Positions 27,955 to 36,810 of a DNA stretch of 64,000 bases are shown in pieces. The stretch spans positions 124,001 through 188,000 of the forward strand of contig JAEVYT010000030.1 of assembly GCA_023392615.1 (NCBI GenBank), given 5' to 3'. This stretch comes from Bacillota bacterium (GTDB lineage Bacteria; Bacillota; Clostridia; Lachnospirales; Lachnospiraceae). The notes beneath the pieces are model-generated. The model did not search any database. It worked only from the letters and a program-made list of their open reading frames with translations, and had not been told where the DNA came from. Numbering within the stretch: the stretch's first letter is position 1; each line of letters starts with the position of its first letter. The position numbers and the translations under genes were made by a program.

Positions 27955-28653
27955 ATGGGTGTTATAAAATATATCAAAGAAGAAATACAGATTATAAAGG
28001 AACGCGATCCGGCGATAAAAACACCGTGGGAAGTATTTTTATATCCCAGTTTTAAAGCGATTCTTCGCTATCGAATTGCACATTATTTATTTGTGAGAAA
28101 GCATTATTTTCTAGCCAGATGGTATTCACAGCGTACGGTCAGAAAGACCGGTATTGAGATTCACCCGGGAGCAACGATTGGGAAGGGCTTGTTCATCGAT
28201 CATGGCCATGGAGTTGTAATTGGTGAGACAGCAATCGTTGGAGATTATGTGACGTTGTATCAAGGAGTTACGCTTGGGGGAACCGGTAAAGAGAAGGGAA
28301 AACGTCATCCGACCGTTGGTAATAATGTTATGATCAGCGCTGGAGCAAAGGTTCTTGGGTCGTTTACCATAGGTGAGAATTCTAAGATAGGAGCTGGTTC
28401 CGTGGTTCTATCTGAAGTGCCACCAAATTCAACTGTAGTGGGTGTTCCCGGTAGAGTAGTGAAACAGAATAATATGAGAATACCAAGAGAAGAAATGGAT
28501 CAAATTCATTTTCCTGATCCAATTCAAAAAGAACTTCTTTGTCTACACAATGAGAATATCTGTTTGAGATCAGAACTTAAACGGGTATGCGAAAAGCTGG
28601 ATCGGTTAATGGAAAATGATAAAAACAGTCAAAATATTGAGGATGATTTGTAA
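27955..28653 (+). CDS. cysE: Serine O-acetyltransferase
   Basis: 232 residues. Makes O-acetylserine from serine and acetyl-CoA, the first step of cysteine synthesis. The N-terminal helical part is short (DPAIKTPWEVFLYPSFKAI), as in Firmicute CysE. The hexapeptide left-handed beta-helix follows with the active-site IDHGHGVVIGETA (His pair) and GVTLGGTGKEKGKRHPT. VGVPGRVVK closes the helix. The C-terminal 40 residues are a predicted coiled coil (ENICLRSELKRVCEKLDRLM), which is an extension. AAGGAG precedes the ATG. The cysteine T-box directly upstream and cysS downstream agree with the assignment. Confidence 0.95.
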   Translation: MGVIKYIKEEIQIIKERDPAIKTPWEVFLYPSFKAILRYRIAHYLFVRKHYFLARWYSQRTVRKTGIEIHPGATIGKGLFIDHGHGVVIGETAIVGDYVTLYQGVTLGGTGKEKGKRHPTVGNNVMISAGAKVLGSFTIGENSKIGAGSVVLSEVPPNSTVVGVPGRVVKQNNMRIPREEMDQIHFPDPIQKELLCLHNENICLRSELKRVCEKLDRLMENDKNSQNIEDDL

Positions 28654-28829
28654 TTCATGCAGATATAATTGGTAGAAATAGAATAGTTATGATAAAATCA
28701 AAGTATAAAATGGTTATAAGATGGAATGAAAGAGATAATAGTGTTAATAGTATGAATGAAACGATACACCTATAACGATGCAGAACTTACTTAAGGGTGA
28801 GTTGAAATAAATTAACCGGAGGAATAACG

Positions 28830-30233
28830 ATGAAGATTTATAACACATTGACACAGAAAAAAGATGAGTTCGTACCGATTGAGGAAGGTAAGGTAAGAAT
28901 GTATGTGTGCGGACCAACCGTATATAACTATATTCATATTGGAAATGCCAGACCGGCCATAATATTTGATACGGTTCGCAGATATCTTGAATTTCGCGGA
29001 TATAATGTGAATTATGTCTCTAATTTTACTGATGTTGACGATAAAATTATTAAAAAGGCGAATGAAGAGGGTGTAAGTGCACAGGAAATCTCAGAACGCT
29101 ATATCAAAGAATTTAAAGTAGATACGGAAGCGCTAAATATTAAGGAAGCAACTTATCATCCAAAAGCAACAGAAGAAATAGACGGAATGATAGACATGAT
29201 TGGGAATCTGATTGAGAAGGGTCATGCCTATGCGAAGAACGGTACCGTATACTTTAGAACAAGAAGCTTTGATGAATATGGTAAATTATCAAAAAAGAAA
29301 ATAGATGATCTGGAAGCTGGAAGTCGTATTGCAGTTGCGGATGAAAAGGATGATCCGATGGATTTCGTGCTCTGGAAACCGAAGAAAGAGGGAGAACCTT
29401 ACTGGACTTCCCCTTGGAGTGAAGGTCGTCCGGGCTGGCATATCGAGTGTTCCGTTATGAGCAAAAAATATCTGGGTGATCAGATTGATATTCATGCCGG
29501 TGGTGAGGATTTGGTATTCCCACATCACGAAAATGAAATTGCGCAGAGTGAAGCGGCAAACGGCAAAGAATTTGCAAAATACTGGATGCATAATGCATTT
29601 TTAAATATTGATAATAAGAAAATGTCAAAATCAGAAGGTAATTTCTTCACAGTACGTGAAATCTGCCAACAATATGAACCACAGGTAGTGCGTTTCTTTA
29701 TGCTGAATTCTCACTATCGCAGTCCTTTGAATTTTAGTAAGGATCTAATGGAATCTGCTAAGATTTCATTGACAAGAATTACTACAGCGATCGGTCAGTT
29801 GGATCATTTACTATCAAGTGGAGCTCTTTCCAGAGAATTCGTATCCGCTGATGAACAAGTATTATTAACCGAAGCAGAAGCGTTAAATACGAAGTTTATC
29901 AACGCGATGGATGATGATTTTAATACAGCAGATGCAATCGCAGCGATATTTGAGCTTGTTAAATTATCGAATACGAACTGCAAAGGTGATAGTAGCGTGG
30001 AATTTGTGAAGAACCTGCGCGATAAAATCGTTAACCTCTGTGGAATTCTTGGTATCGAGACAGAGAAGGAAGAGGAATTACTAGATGAGGATATTGAGAA
30101 ATTAATCGAAGATCGTCAAACGGCAAGAAAGAATAAAGATTTTGCAAAATCTGATGAGATTAGAAATCTATTGTTGGAAAAAGGAATTATATTAGAGGAT
30201 ACAAGAGAGGGTGTTAGATGGAAACGGAGCTAA
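28830..30233 (+). CDS. cysS: Cysteinyl-tRNA synthetase
   Basis: 467 residues, class I aminoacyl-tRNA synthetase. The zinc-binding Cys begins MYVCGPTVYNYIHIGNARP, which also holds the HIGH-type motif (HIGN). The second signature KMSKSEGN is near residue 270 (268-275). HAGGEDLVFPHHENEIAQSE carries further zinc ligands. The C-terminal anticodon-binding DALR-like helices are followed by a short tail. CGGAGG precedes ATG 28830. The 3' end overlaps mrnC by 16 bases, the conserved cysS-mrnC order of Firmicutes. It lies downstream of the T-box/cysE and may share the read-through transcript; no terminator separates them. Confidence 0.97.
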   Translation: MKIYNTLTQKKDEFVPIEEGKVRMYVCGPTVYNYIHIGNARPAIIFDTVRRYLEFRGYNVNYVSNFTDVDDKIIKKANEEGVSAQEISERYIKEFKVDTEALNIKEATYHPKATEEIDGMIDMIGNLIEKGHAYAKNGTVYFRTRSFDEYGKLSKKKIDDLEAGSRIAVADEKDDPMDFVLWKPKKEGEPYWTSPWSEGRPGWHIECSVMSKKYLGDQIDIHAGGEDLVFPHHENEIAQSEAANGKEFAKYWMHNAFLNIDNKKMSKSEGNFFTVREICQQYEPQVVRFFMLNSHYRSPLNFSKDLMESAKISLTRITTAIGQLDHLLSSGALSREFVSADEQVLLTEAEALNTKFINAMDDDFNTADAIAAIFELVKLSNTNCKGDSSVEFVKNLRDKIVNLCGILGIETEKEEELLDEDIEKLIEDRQTARKNKDFAKSDEIRNLLLEKGIILEDTREGVRWKRS

Positions 30234-30685
30234 GTAAAAACAATGCAGACTTCGGTTTCGCAAGATTTATCAAAGAGAATCTTAGTTTGTCGGAGACAGA
30301 CATTAAGACATATTCTCCTTTAACCCTGGCATTTATCGGTGATTCCATCTTTGACCTAGTGATACGAACGATGGTCGTTGAGAACGGGAATGCTCCGGTT
30401 AACAAGCTGCATCAACGCTGCTCTAAACTTGTTCAGGCAAGTTCTCAAGCTGACCTATATCATGCTATAAAGGAACAATTGACCGAGGAGGAGCTGGGGA
30501 TATTTAAAAGAGGACGCAATGCCAAGTCCTTTACTTCAGCAAAAAATGCAGGAGTCGTAGAGTATCGAACGGCTACCGGACTCGAAGCACTTATGGGGTA
30601 CTTATATTTAACCGATCAGATGAAACGATTGATTGAACTTATGAAGCCCCATGTGGAAAAATATATAAAAATTCATAATATTTGA
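30218..30685 (+). CDS. mrnC: Mini-ribonuclease III
   Basis: 155 residues; an RNase III catalytic domain without the double-stranded-RNA-binding domain, used in 23S rRNA maturation. Signatures are LTLAFIGDSIFDLVIR (metal-binding Asp) near residues 31-46 and GYLYL preceded by TATGLEALMGYLYL (Glu) near residue 125. The start ATG lies inside the cysS end with GAGAGGG upstream, so translation is coupled. Size and position after cysS match MrnC. Confidence 0.95.
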   Translation: METELSKNNADFGFARFIKENLSLSETDIKTYSPLTLAFIGDSIFDLVIRTMVVENGNAPVNKLHQRCSKLVQASSQADLYHAIKEQLTEEELGIFKRGRNAKSFTSAKNAGVVEYRTATGLEALMGYLYLTDQMKRLIELMKPHVEKYIKIHNI

Positions 30686-30779
30686 CACCTTTTGGAACCC
30701 TTTCATTCTGGGGTACGTCTAATCAGTAGAATAATTGAGTATTATTTTGATGTCATGGTATGACAGATTGGAGGGTTTT

Positions 30780-31964
30780 ATGAAAGGAATAAAGAGGGTT
30801 CAGGGGATTTGTTTATTACTTATACTGATAATGGTTTTTACAGCATGCGGTAAGAAGGACAGTATGAAAAGCGAAATGGCGCCTACCTTTGGCGCTACCA
30901 ATACGGATGAAGCATCAGGAACCGATAGTGGGGATGGTTCGATTAGTTACGGCGACAAGCAAGATTCAGACGCTAAGGGTAGTGAAGACGGTGCTAGCAC
31001 GGATGATAACAAAACTGGTTCGGATGTGAAAACTACAAAGCTTGGCACTACGCAATCAAATGATAAAATCATCTATAAATACAACCTTGAATTAGAGACA
31101 AAAGACTTTGATCAATTCTTAGAGGATACGAATAAAAATATCCAAACTTTGGGTGGATATATTGAGAATTCTCAAGTTGGTGGAAAAAGCTATAATGAAG
31201 ATAATGTGACTAGAACAGGAAATATTGTTGCCAGGATTCCTAGTAATCAAGCAAGTCGGTTTTTGGACTATATAAAGAAAGCTGCAAATATTACAAACAG
31301 TGAACAAAGCAGTGAGAATGTATCGCTTCAATATGTAGATGCTCAGAGCAGATTGGATACGTTAAAGATTGAACAGGATCGCTTAAGTGACATCTTAAAG
31401 AATACGAAGGATTTAGATAGTATTGTCACTCTGGAGTCTAGATTAACAGATATCAGATATGAGATCGAAAAATATCAGAGTCAATTGAGAGTGTTTGATA
31501 ACCAAGTGGAGTATAGTTACGTAACGCTAAGCATTCAAGAGGTTCAGCATATATCAAAAGTAGTAGAGAAAAAACCGACTTTCTTCTCAAGAATATCAAA
31601 TGGATTAAGCGAAAACTTACGTGATGTTGGGAATGGTTTTCAATCCTTTCTCGTATGGTTAATTGTAAGTCTTCCTTATTTCTTAATCTGGGGAGTTATC
31701 ATATTAGCAATTACGTTAATTGTACGTGCGATTGTTCGTAAATATTCAAAGAAGCCTGTGGGTGTTCAGGGAAATTCGGGTCCGGTAAATCCGAATTCGC
31801 AATATAATAATTCTAGACCTGCAAATCAGCCGCTGCCACAACATCCACAGACGCAGCAACCTCAACGGCCACAGCCACCACAGCCAACACAACAACCACA
31901 AAACCCGGTTGCTCCGAATGCGAATAATTCAAATCCAACTAACCCAAATCAAAATAATCAATAA
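30780..31964 (+). CDS. DUF4349 lipoprotein
   Basis: 394 residues from ATG 30780 (GGAGG 5 nt upstream; an in-frame ATG at 30735 has none). A type II signal peptide ends in the lipobox FTAC. An Asp/Ser/Gly-rich linker follows, then the DUF4349 domain (about 95-265): YNLELETKDF, NIVARIPSNQ, and a long coiled coil (RLDTLKIEQDRLSDILKN) ending in EYSYVTLSIQEV. A membrane segment at about 300-325 (FLIWGVIILAITLIVRAIV) and a cytoplasmic Pro/Gln/Asn-rich tail close the protein. DUF4349 proteins are surface-anchored in Firmicutes and Bacteroidetes; their job is not established. Confidence 0.9.
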   Translation: MKGIKRVQGICLLLILIMVFTACGKKDSMKSEMAPTFGATNTDEASGTDSGDGSISYGDKQDSDAKGSEDGASTDDNKTGSDVKTTKLGTTQSNDKIIYKYNLELETKDFDQFLEDTNKNIQTLGGYIENSQVGGKSYNEDNVTRTGNIVARIPSNQASRFLDYIKKAANITNSEQSSENVSLQYVDAQSRLDTLKIEQDRLSDILKNTKDLDSIVTLESRLTDIRYEIEKYQSQLRVFDNQVEYSYVTLSIQEVQHISKVVEKKPTFFSRISNGLSENLRDVGNGFQSFLVWLIVSLPYFLIWGVIILAITLIVRAIVRKYSKKPVGVQGNSGPVNPNSQYNNSRPANQPLPQHPQTQQPQRPQPPQPTQQPQNPVAPNANNSNPTNPNQNNQ

Positions 31965-32005
31965 AATCATAACGAATAAAAATTATAATTATAATCACTA
32001 AATAA

Positions 32006-32052
32006 ATGGCGTGTAGCAAACAATAATGACTGTTAGCTTCACGCCATGTTTG
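32006..32052 (+). terminator. Hairpin after the DUF4349 gene, weak terminator
   Basis: ATGGCGTG (32006-32013) pairs with CACGCCAT (32040-32047) before GTTTGTTAT. Bases 32053-32416 are AT-rich and show nothing I can name. Confidence 0.45.
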
Positions 32053-32416
32053 TTATAGAACTATTGATTATAATGTATTGCTAATGCACATCAACAGAAT
32101 TGAATATGAAGAGTGGTATCTAATAATACTGACTGGACACTATAAGATTGAATATAATTAGAAGTATAAAATACCTAAGCAGAATAAAGTTCAATCAATA
32201 ATTATACTTATATATTGTAGAATGATTTATTAGGATGTAAAATATAAGAACTAACAAAATAATGTTTTATATAACAGATATAATGGACGATTTTTATCTT
32301 TGCTGTAAAAAAATAATTTTTACTATTCCAATTCGTTATTAAGTATCTATGTAAGAATATGTTTAAAAATATAGTTTAATAAAACAATGACTAGAATAAT
32401 AAAATTTTGTAGTACA

Positions 32417-32645
32417 GGTGAGTGGCAGGGGTATTCAAATTGACTGAATTTATAACTTTCCTGGTAATACTAGCTTTTTACCGAGTGCGGTCAATTCTGG
32501 GAATCGTTCATGGAGGAACGATTCAGGAGCGAGCGACATGGAAGTCGCTTTGCTCCGACAGAATGAATCAAGCACTAGGTAAAAAGCTTAGAATTACCCG
32601 AAAGTTATAACTAGAAAGACAAATTGAATATCCCTGCCACTTACC
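32417..32645. mobile_element. MITE-like long inverted repeat, about 229 bp
   Basis: The two ends are near-perfect inverted copies (GGTGAGTGGCAGGGG at the left, CCCTGCCACTTACC at the right). The complementarity continues for about 85 bases per arm at roughly 80 percent. The centre has two local hairpins: GAATCGTTC/GAACGATTC (about 32501-32525) and a GGAGC...GCTCC stem (about 32526-32556). No target duplication is obvious. The only open frame inside is a by-product of the repeat. A non-autonomous transposon remnant is the simplest reading; a large structured RNA is the alternative. Confidence 0.65.
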
Positions 32646-32651
32646 GTCCCA

Positions 32652-32709
32652 AGAACACGATACCTAAACCTAGAACACAATACCTACCCTAGAACACGAT
32701 ACCTATATC
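32652..32709. repeat. Three-copy 19-20 base tandem repeat
   Basis: AGAACACGATACCTAAACCT and two close variants follow each other at 32652-32671, 32672-32690 and 32691-32709, between the inverted repeat and the end of the MATE gene. Confidence 0.85.
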
Positions 32710-32712
32710 TCA

Positions 32713-34113
32713 TTATAACGCAATCGAAGTCCATTTCCCTCCGGAAAAACGCCGATAGCTGGTGATAAAGCGGAAGAATTGATCTACAAAGAGTGCAATC
32801 CAAGCTCCGTATAATCCAAATCCGAGAGGAAAACATAAGCTCCAAGTAAGTAAAGGTCTCACAAAGGCCACACTGATTAAGGATACTCCGGCTACAAAGC
32901 CGGTATCACCGGCTCCTCGTAAGCAACCGTTAAGTACGACTTGAGAGGTTTGAAGATGGGTGGTAAACGCACAAATCATCATAATGTGTGCACCGACCAC
33001 AATAACCATCGCTTCCTTCGTGAATAAGGATATTAACATATATCTACCACCGATAAATACAAAAAATACAATTGTAGATATAATAAAAGCGATTCTTTGC
33101 CCTGTTTTACCATACATAATAGATAGGTCGGGTCTCTTACCTCCCATATTCTGTCCTACAAGTGCGGAGGCAGCGATTGATAGACCATCACCAAAGCAAA
33201 AGGATAAGCTTAAGATATTCATGCATATAATATGAGTAGCATACGCTGTTTCCCCTAGTCTTGCTACAATAGCAGCGTATGCTAAGAAGCCAATTCGCAT
33301 AAATACTTGTTCGACAAAGGCGCTGGAGCTTACTTTGGTAATTGGATTGATCACAGCTTTTTTGATTTCCCATCCAACTTTGACATGAAAAGAAAGGTAT
33401 TGATCTTTACGAAACAGGGTAATAAATGAGATACAAAAAGCAACAAACGCACCGGTTGTCGTAGCAATAGCAGCACCTCTAACTTCTAAGCGGGGGAAAA
33501 AACCGATACCATTGATAAGAAGGAAATCAAGTATAATGTTGATTACATTACTTGTTACATTGGTAATTAGTGATATCTTTGTTTTACCGCAGCCTCGTTG
33601 AGCAGCATTAATAGTTAAATTCAAAGCTTGGAATGGTATACTGAACATTAATATACGAAAGAAACTCATGGCGTCACTTAGATAGGATTTTTCTGCACCT
33701 ACAATCAAGAGGATTGGTTTTGCAAATATGTATCCAAGTATAGACATCATAAGAGATAGGAGGAAACTTAGTATAATTCCGGTACGTAAAGTCTGATTTG
33801 CTCCTTTTTGATCTTGCTGCCCTTTGCGCCTTGCAACCACAGCGATAATTCCAGTATTTAGAGAAAAGATGGCAGCTAATAATACAAACTTTGGCTGATT
33901 CGTAACACCGACCGCAGTAATTGCTCCTTTTCCTAGGGTTCCTACCATGATGGTATCGATTACACCAATCATTGCGACTAATAATGCCTCCAAGGCAGAG
34001 GGCCATGCGATTCGAAAAAAGTTTTGATAAGCATTTTTCGTGGAAGGAAGTTCACCCAATCTCTGATCTTTCTTTAACATTCGATCTACAGTTAGGACGT
34101 TAGTAATATTCAC
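32713..34113 (-). CDS. MATE family efflux transporter
   Basis: 466 residues with twelve predicted membrane segments in two related halves, as in the MATE (multidrug and toxin extrusion) family. First-half signatures are FRIAWPSALEALLVAMIGVIDTIMVG and AVGVTNQPKFVLLA; the second half repeats this pattern (CMNILSLSFCFGDGLSIAASALVGQNMGG). It exports cationic drugs or metabolites using a sodium or proton gradient; the substrate is unknown. The start is GTG at 34113 with GGAGA 7 nt upstream. It is divergent from the deoD operon and has no operon partner. The first 25 residues form a longer cytoplasmic N-terminus than usual. Confidence 0.93.
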   Translation of the reverse strand: MNITNVLTVDRMLKKDQRLGELPSTKNAYQNFFRIAWPSALEALLVAMIGVIDTIMVGTLGKGAITAVGVTNQPKFVLLAAIFSLNTGIIAVVARRKGQQDQKGANQTLRTGIILSFLLSLMMSILGYIFAKPILLIVGAEKSYLSDAMSFFRILMFSIPFQALNLTINAAQRGCGKTKISLITNVTSNVINIILDFLLINGIGFFPRLEVRGAAIATTTGAFVAFCISFITLFRKDQYLSFHVKVGWEIKKAVINPITKVSSSAFVEQVFMRIGFLAYAAIVARLGETAYATHIICMNILSLSFCFGDGLSIAASALVGQNMGGKRPDLSIMYGKTGQRIAFIISTIVFFVFIGGRYMLISLFTKEAMVIVVGAHIMMICAFTTHLQTSQVVLNGCLRGAGDTGFVAGVSLISVAFVRPLLTWSLCFPLGFGLYGAWIALFVDQFFRFITSYRRFSGGKWTSIAL

Positions 34114-34307
34114 AACATCATCTCCAATTCTAATCCTAAGCAGTATAAAGGTGATTATAGCACTATTTTTTATGAAATCAATGAATTAAATGAAATGTTA
34201 AAAAAAATATTATTATAGTATACTTTTTACCATTTCTATACATCATAAAAATGATACGTTATGATTTGTTGAGTTCATCATATATAATATGGAAGAGGAA
34301 AGCATAA

Positions 34308-34336
34308 TTGCCAATCGTTTTAAAATATGGTAAAAT
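34308..34336 (+). promoter_or_regulatory. deoD operon promoter
   Basis: TTGCCA (34308-34313), 17 nt, TAAAAT (34331-34336). The leader to the start codon is about 85 bases. The rest of the gap (34114-34307) is AT-rich and must contain the divergent MATE promoter, which I cannot place. Confidence 0.7.
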
Positions 34337-34428
34337 AGCAATTAATAAATACCGTTTCTTAGAGGGAAATCAGGTAAGCTCATCCAAGCTCAACTCAATC
34401 TTTATTCAATAAAAAGGAGGCTTACAAT

Positions 34429-35136
34429 ATGGGAATTCCAACACCTCACAATGAAGCGAGTATGGGCGATGTGGCAAAAACAGTTTTAATGCCGGGAGAT
34501 CCGTTAAGAGCAAAATTTATCGCAGAAACCTATCTTGAGGGTGTGAAATGTTTCAATAAAGTTAGAAATATGTTTGGTTATACGGGAACATACAATGGAA
34601 AGCAGGTTTCCGTTATGGGCGGCGGTATGGGAATGCCGTCGATTGGCATCTACTCCTATGAATTATATCATTTTTATGAAGTGGATCAAATTATTCGTAT
34701 CGGATCAGCTGGTGGATTAAATGAAGATGTAAAACTAAGAGACGTCGTCATCGGTATGGGCGCATCTACAAATTCTGATTTTGCAGCGCAGTATAAATTA
34801 CCTGGTACATTTGCCCCGATTGCGGATTTCGGATTGCTTCGTAAGGCGGTGGAGGCAGCGGAGAGACTAGAGATTAAGACTATCGTTGGAAATATCCTCT
34901 CTTCTGATACGTTCTATGACGATAATCCGGAAGCCATGTCCTTGTGGAGAAAAATGAATGTACTCGCTGTTGAGATGGAAGCTGCTGCTTTGTATATGAA
35001 TGCTGCGAGAGCAAATAAAAAAGCGCTCTGTTTATTAACGATATCGGATCATGTATTTACAGGAGAATCATTATCAGCAGAGGACAGGCAGTTAACCTTC
35101 CGAGATATGATGGAAATCGCTCTGGAAATTGCTTGA
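34429..35136 (+). CDS. deoD: Purine-nucleoside phosphorylase
   Basis: 235 residues, hexameric DeoD type. Splits purine (deoxy)ribonucleosides with phosphate into base and (deoxy)ribose-1-phosphate. Signatures: TPHNEASMGDVAKTVLMPGDPLRAKFIA at the N-terminus (phosphate and ribose binding), GGGMGMPSIGIYSYEL, and AVEMEAAALYM near residue 180 (ribose-binding Glu). The catalytic Asp is in TISDH near residue 204. AAGGAGG precedes the ATG. It is the first gene of a deoD-deoC-cdd operon. Confidence 0.97.
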   Translation: MGIPTPHNEASMGDVAKTVLMPGDPLRAKFIAETYLEGVKCFNKVRNMFGYTGTYNGKQVSVMGGGMGMPSIGIYSYELYHFYEVDQIIRIGSAGGLNEDVKLRDVVIGMGASTNSDFAAQYKLPGTFAPIADFGLLRKAVEAAERLEIKTIVGNILSSDTFYDDNPEAMSLWRKMNVLAVEMEAAALYMNAARANKKALCLLTISDHVFTGESLSAEDRQLTFRDMMEIALEIA

Positions 35137-35217
35137 TGAAAAGAGTGTAAACATATTTCACATTTCTTTAAGTATTTAGATAGTAATTAAATGATTGTAA
35201 ATAGAAAGGACAATAAA

Positions 35218-35883
35218 ATGGATCATAATTTAATCTTTGGAAAAGTGGATCATACATTATTAACTCAAACAGCAACCTGGGAGGAAATTAAGGAGATATG
35301 TGATGATGCGATGAAGTACGGAGTTGCTTCAGTGTGCATACCGCCATCCTATGTGGATCAGGTGAAAGAATATGTTGACGGACAAATGAAAGTGTGTACT
35401 GTTATCGGATTCCCAAATGGTTATAATACAACAGCAGTAAAAGTTTATGAAACAAAGGATGCAATCGCCAATGGTGCCGATGAAATCGACATGGTTGTTA
35501 ATATTGGACATATAAAAAATAATAAGTATGATTGTATTTTAGATGAAATTAAGCAGGTTAAAGCAGCGTGTGGGAATAAGATACTAAAAGTGATTATTGA
35601 GACCTGCTTACTATCAGAAGAAGAGAAAATAAAGATGTGTGATATCGTAACAAAAGCAGGAGCAGATTTTATTAAGACCTCTACCGGATTTTCTACCTCA
35701 GGAGCGACTTTTGAGGATGTTGCACTATTTGCCAAGTATGTAGGGAAAGAGGTTAAAATTAAAGCGGCGGGTGGAATCGCTTCCTTTGATGATGCTCACA
35801 AATTCATTGAACTAGGTGCATCTAGGCTTGGTACTAGTAGAATAGTGAAGCTTGCTAAAAATGAGCAGGGTTCCGGATATTAA
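35218..35883 (+). CDS. deoC: Deoxyribose-phosphate aldolase
   Basis: Cleaves 2-deoxyribose-5-phosphate to glyceraldehyde-3-phosphate and acetaldehyde. 221 residues from ATG 35218 (GAAAGGA 7 nt upstream); the in-frame ATG at 35191 has no ribosome binding site. It is a TIM barrel with DEIDMVVNIG, KVIIETC and the Schiff-base lysine at about 153 in FIKTSTGFS. The second conserved lysine is in VKIKAAGGI. The gene follows deoD, whose product yields deoxyribose-1-phosphate; a phosphopentomutase is not in the window. The C-terminal Tyr (SGY end) is the conserved tail residue. Confidence 0.97.
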   Translation: MDHNLIFGKVDHTLLTQTATWEEIKEICDDAMKYGVASVCIPPSYVDQVKEYVDGQMKVCTVIGFPNGYNTTAVKVYETKDAIANGADEIDMVVNIGHIKNNKYDCILDEIKQVKAACGNKILKVIIETCLLSEEEKIKMCDIVTKAGADFIKTSTGFSTSGATFEDVALFAKYVGKEVKIKAAGGIASFDDAHKFIELGASRLGTSRIVKLAKNEQGSGY

Positions 35884-35949
35884 AACCTCCGGTTCTGCAT
35901 ATATTATTTTACTTAATAAACAAGAAAGAAATATAGGGAGGTATTGTTT

Positions 35950-36459
35950 ATGAGTGAACAGGATAATAATCAATGTCATGATGAGCAAAAGCACAGCCTG
36001 ATTCCGAGAGAAAAGGGTGAAATTCAAATGAAAGAAGGGATTGTCAGTCATTCTGTTGCAAAAAATCTAGTTAGAGATGCAATTGATGCTATGAAAAATT
36101 CCTATGCACCATATTCGCATTTTAATGTAGGTGCTGCGCTTCTCACTAAGAAGCAAAAGGTTTTTAAGGGAGGAAATATTGAGAACTCCTCCTACGGTGC
36201 AACAAACTGTGCCGAACGTACTGCTTTTTTTAAAGCAATTAGTGAAGGAGAAAGAGAGTTCTCCGCGATTGCAATTGTAGGTGGTAAGAATGGATTGATC
36301 ACGGACTACACTCCGCCATGTGGTATATGCAGACAGGTACTAAGAGAGTTTGTTGATCCTAAGAGTTTTTTGGTTATTTTGGCAAGATCGGAGGAGGAAT
36401 ATGCAATGTTTTTCTTAGAAGAATTGCTACCACTGAGTTTTGGTCCTGAAAATTTGTAA
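35950..36459 (+). CDS. cdd: Cytidine deaminase
   Basis: Deaminates cytidine and deoxycytidine to uridine forms. From ATG 35950 (AGGGAGG 8 nt upstream) it has 169 residues. The conserved domain starts near residue 39 (AIDAMKNSYAPYSHFNVGAALL). The zinc ligands and catalytic Glu are in TNCAERTAFF and PPCGICRQVL. The first 27 residues (SEQDNNQCHDEQKH...) are an extra hydrophilic extension. A second possible start at an internal ATG (MKEGIVSHS, 36028) would give the usual length and has AAAAGGGTGA upstream, so translation could begin there instead. Confidence 0.94.
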   Translation: MSEQDNNQCHDEQKHSLIPREKGEIQMKEGIVSHSVAKNLVRDAIDAMKNSYAPYSHFNVGAALLTKKQKVFKGGNIENSSYGATNCAERTAFFKAISEGEREFSAIAIVGGKNGLITDYTPPCGICRQVLREFVDPKSFLVILARSEEEYAMFFLEELLPLSFGPENL

Positions 36460-36475
36460 TTAATTATTCTGAATT

Positions 36476-36525
36476 AAAAACCTGTATGTAAGTTGGATGC
36501 GATAAGCTTATATATGGGTTTTTAT
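36476..36525 (+). terminator. Terminator of the deoD-deoC-cdd operon
   Basis: AAAAACCTGTATGTAAGTT pairs, with several G-U pairs, to AAGCTTATATATGGGTTTTT. Bases 36526-36810 are AT-rich with no recognised glycine riboswitch. Confidence 0.6.
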
Positions 36526-36810
36526 ATTATTATAAACTAAGATAAATGGAGTAAATAATCTTGGTCTATGGAATAAGTCAAAAATGCTAATTCTATGCTA
36601 TCCAATAAGAGTAGTATTCAATATGTTTTAGCTAGTTTTGATGGGTTATATTCAGGTATCCCAGTTGTTTTCATTAATAATAAGTATAATAATTATAAGA
36701 TATTATTATGAATGATTATGCAGTATTATCGTATTTTTACTTCCATAATAGTTTCCATTATGTTATACTATACGATAGTTCGTTACTAAATCGGAAAGGA
36801 ATTAAAAAAT

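Noticed and set aside
32422..32610. Open reading frame of 62 codons
   Set aside because: It lies wholly inside the long inverted repeat and its product is made of the repeat arms.
32652..32709. CRISPR array
   Set aside because: 20-base units are head to tail with no spacers.
36526..36810. Glycine riboswitch before glyA
   Set aside because: No conserved glycine aptamer core found; only AT-rich sequence.
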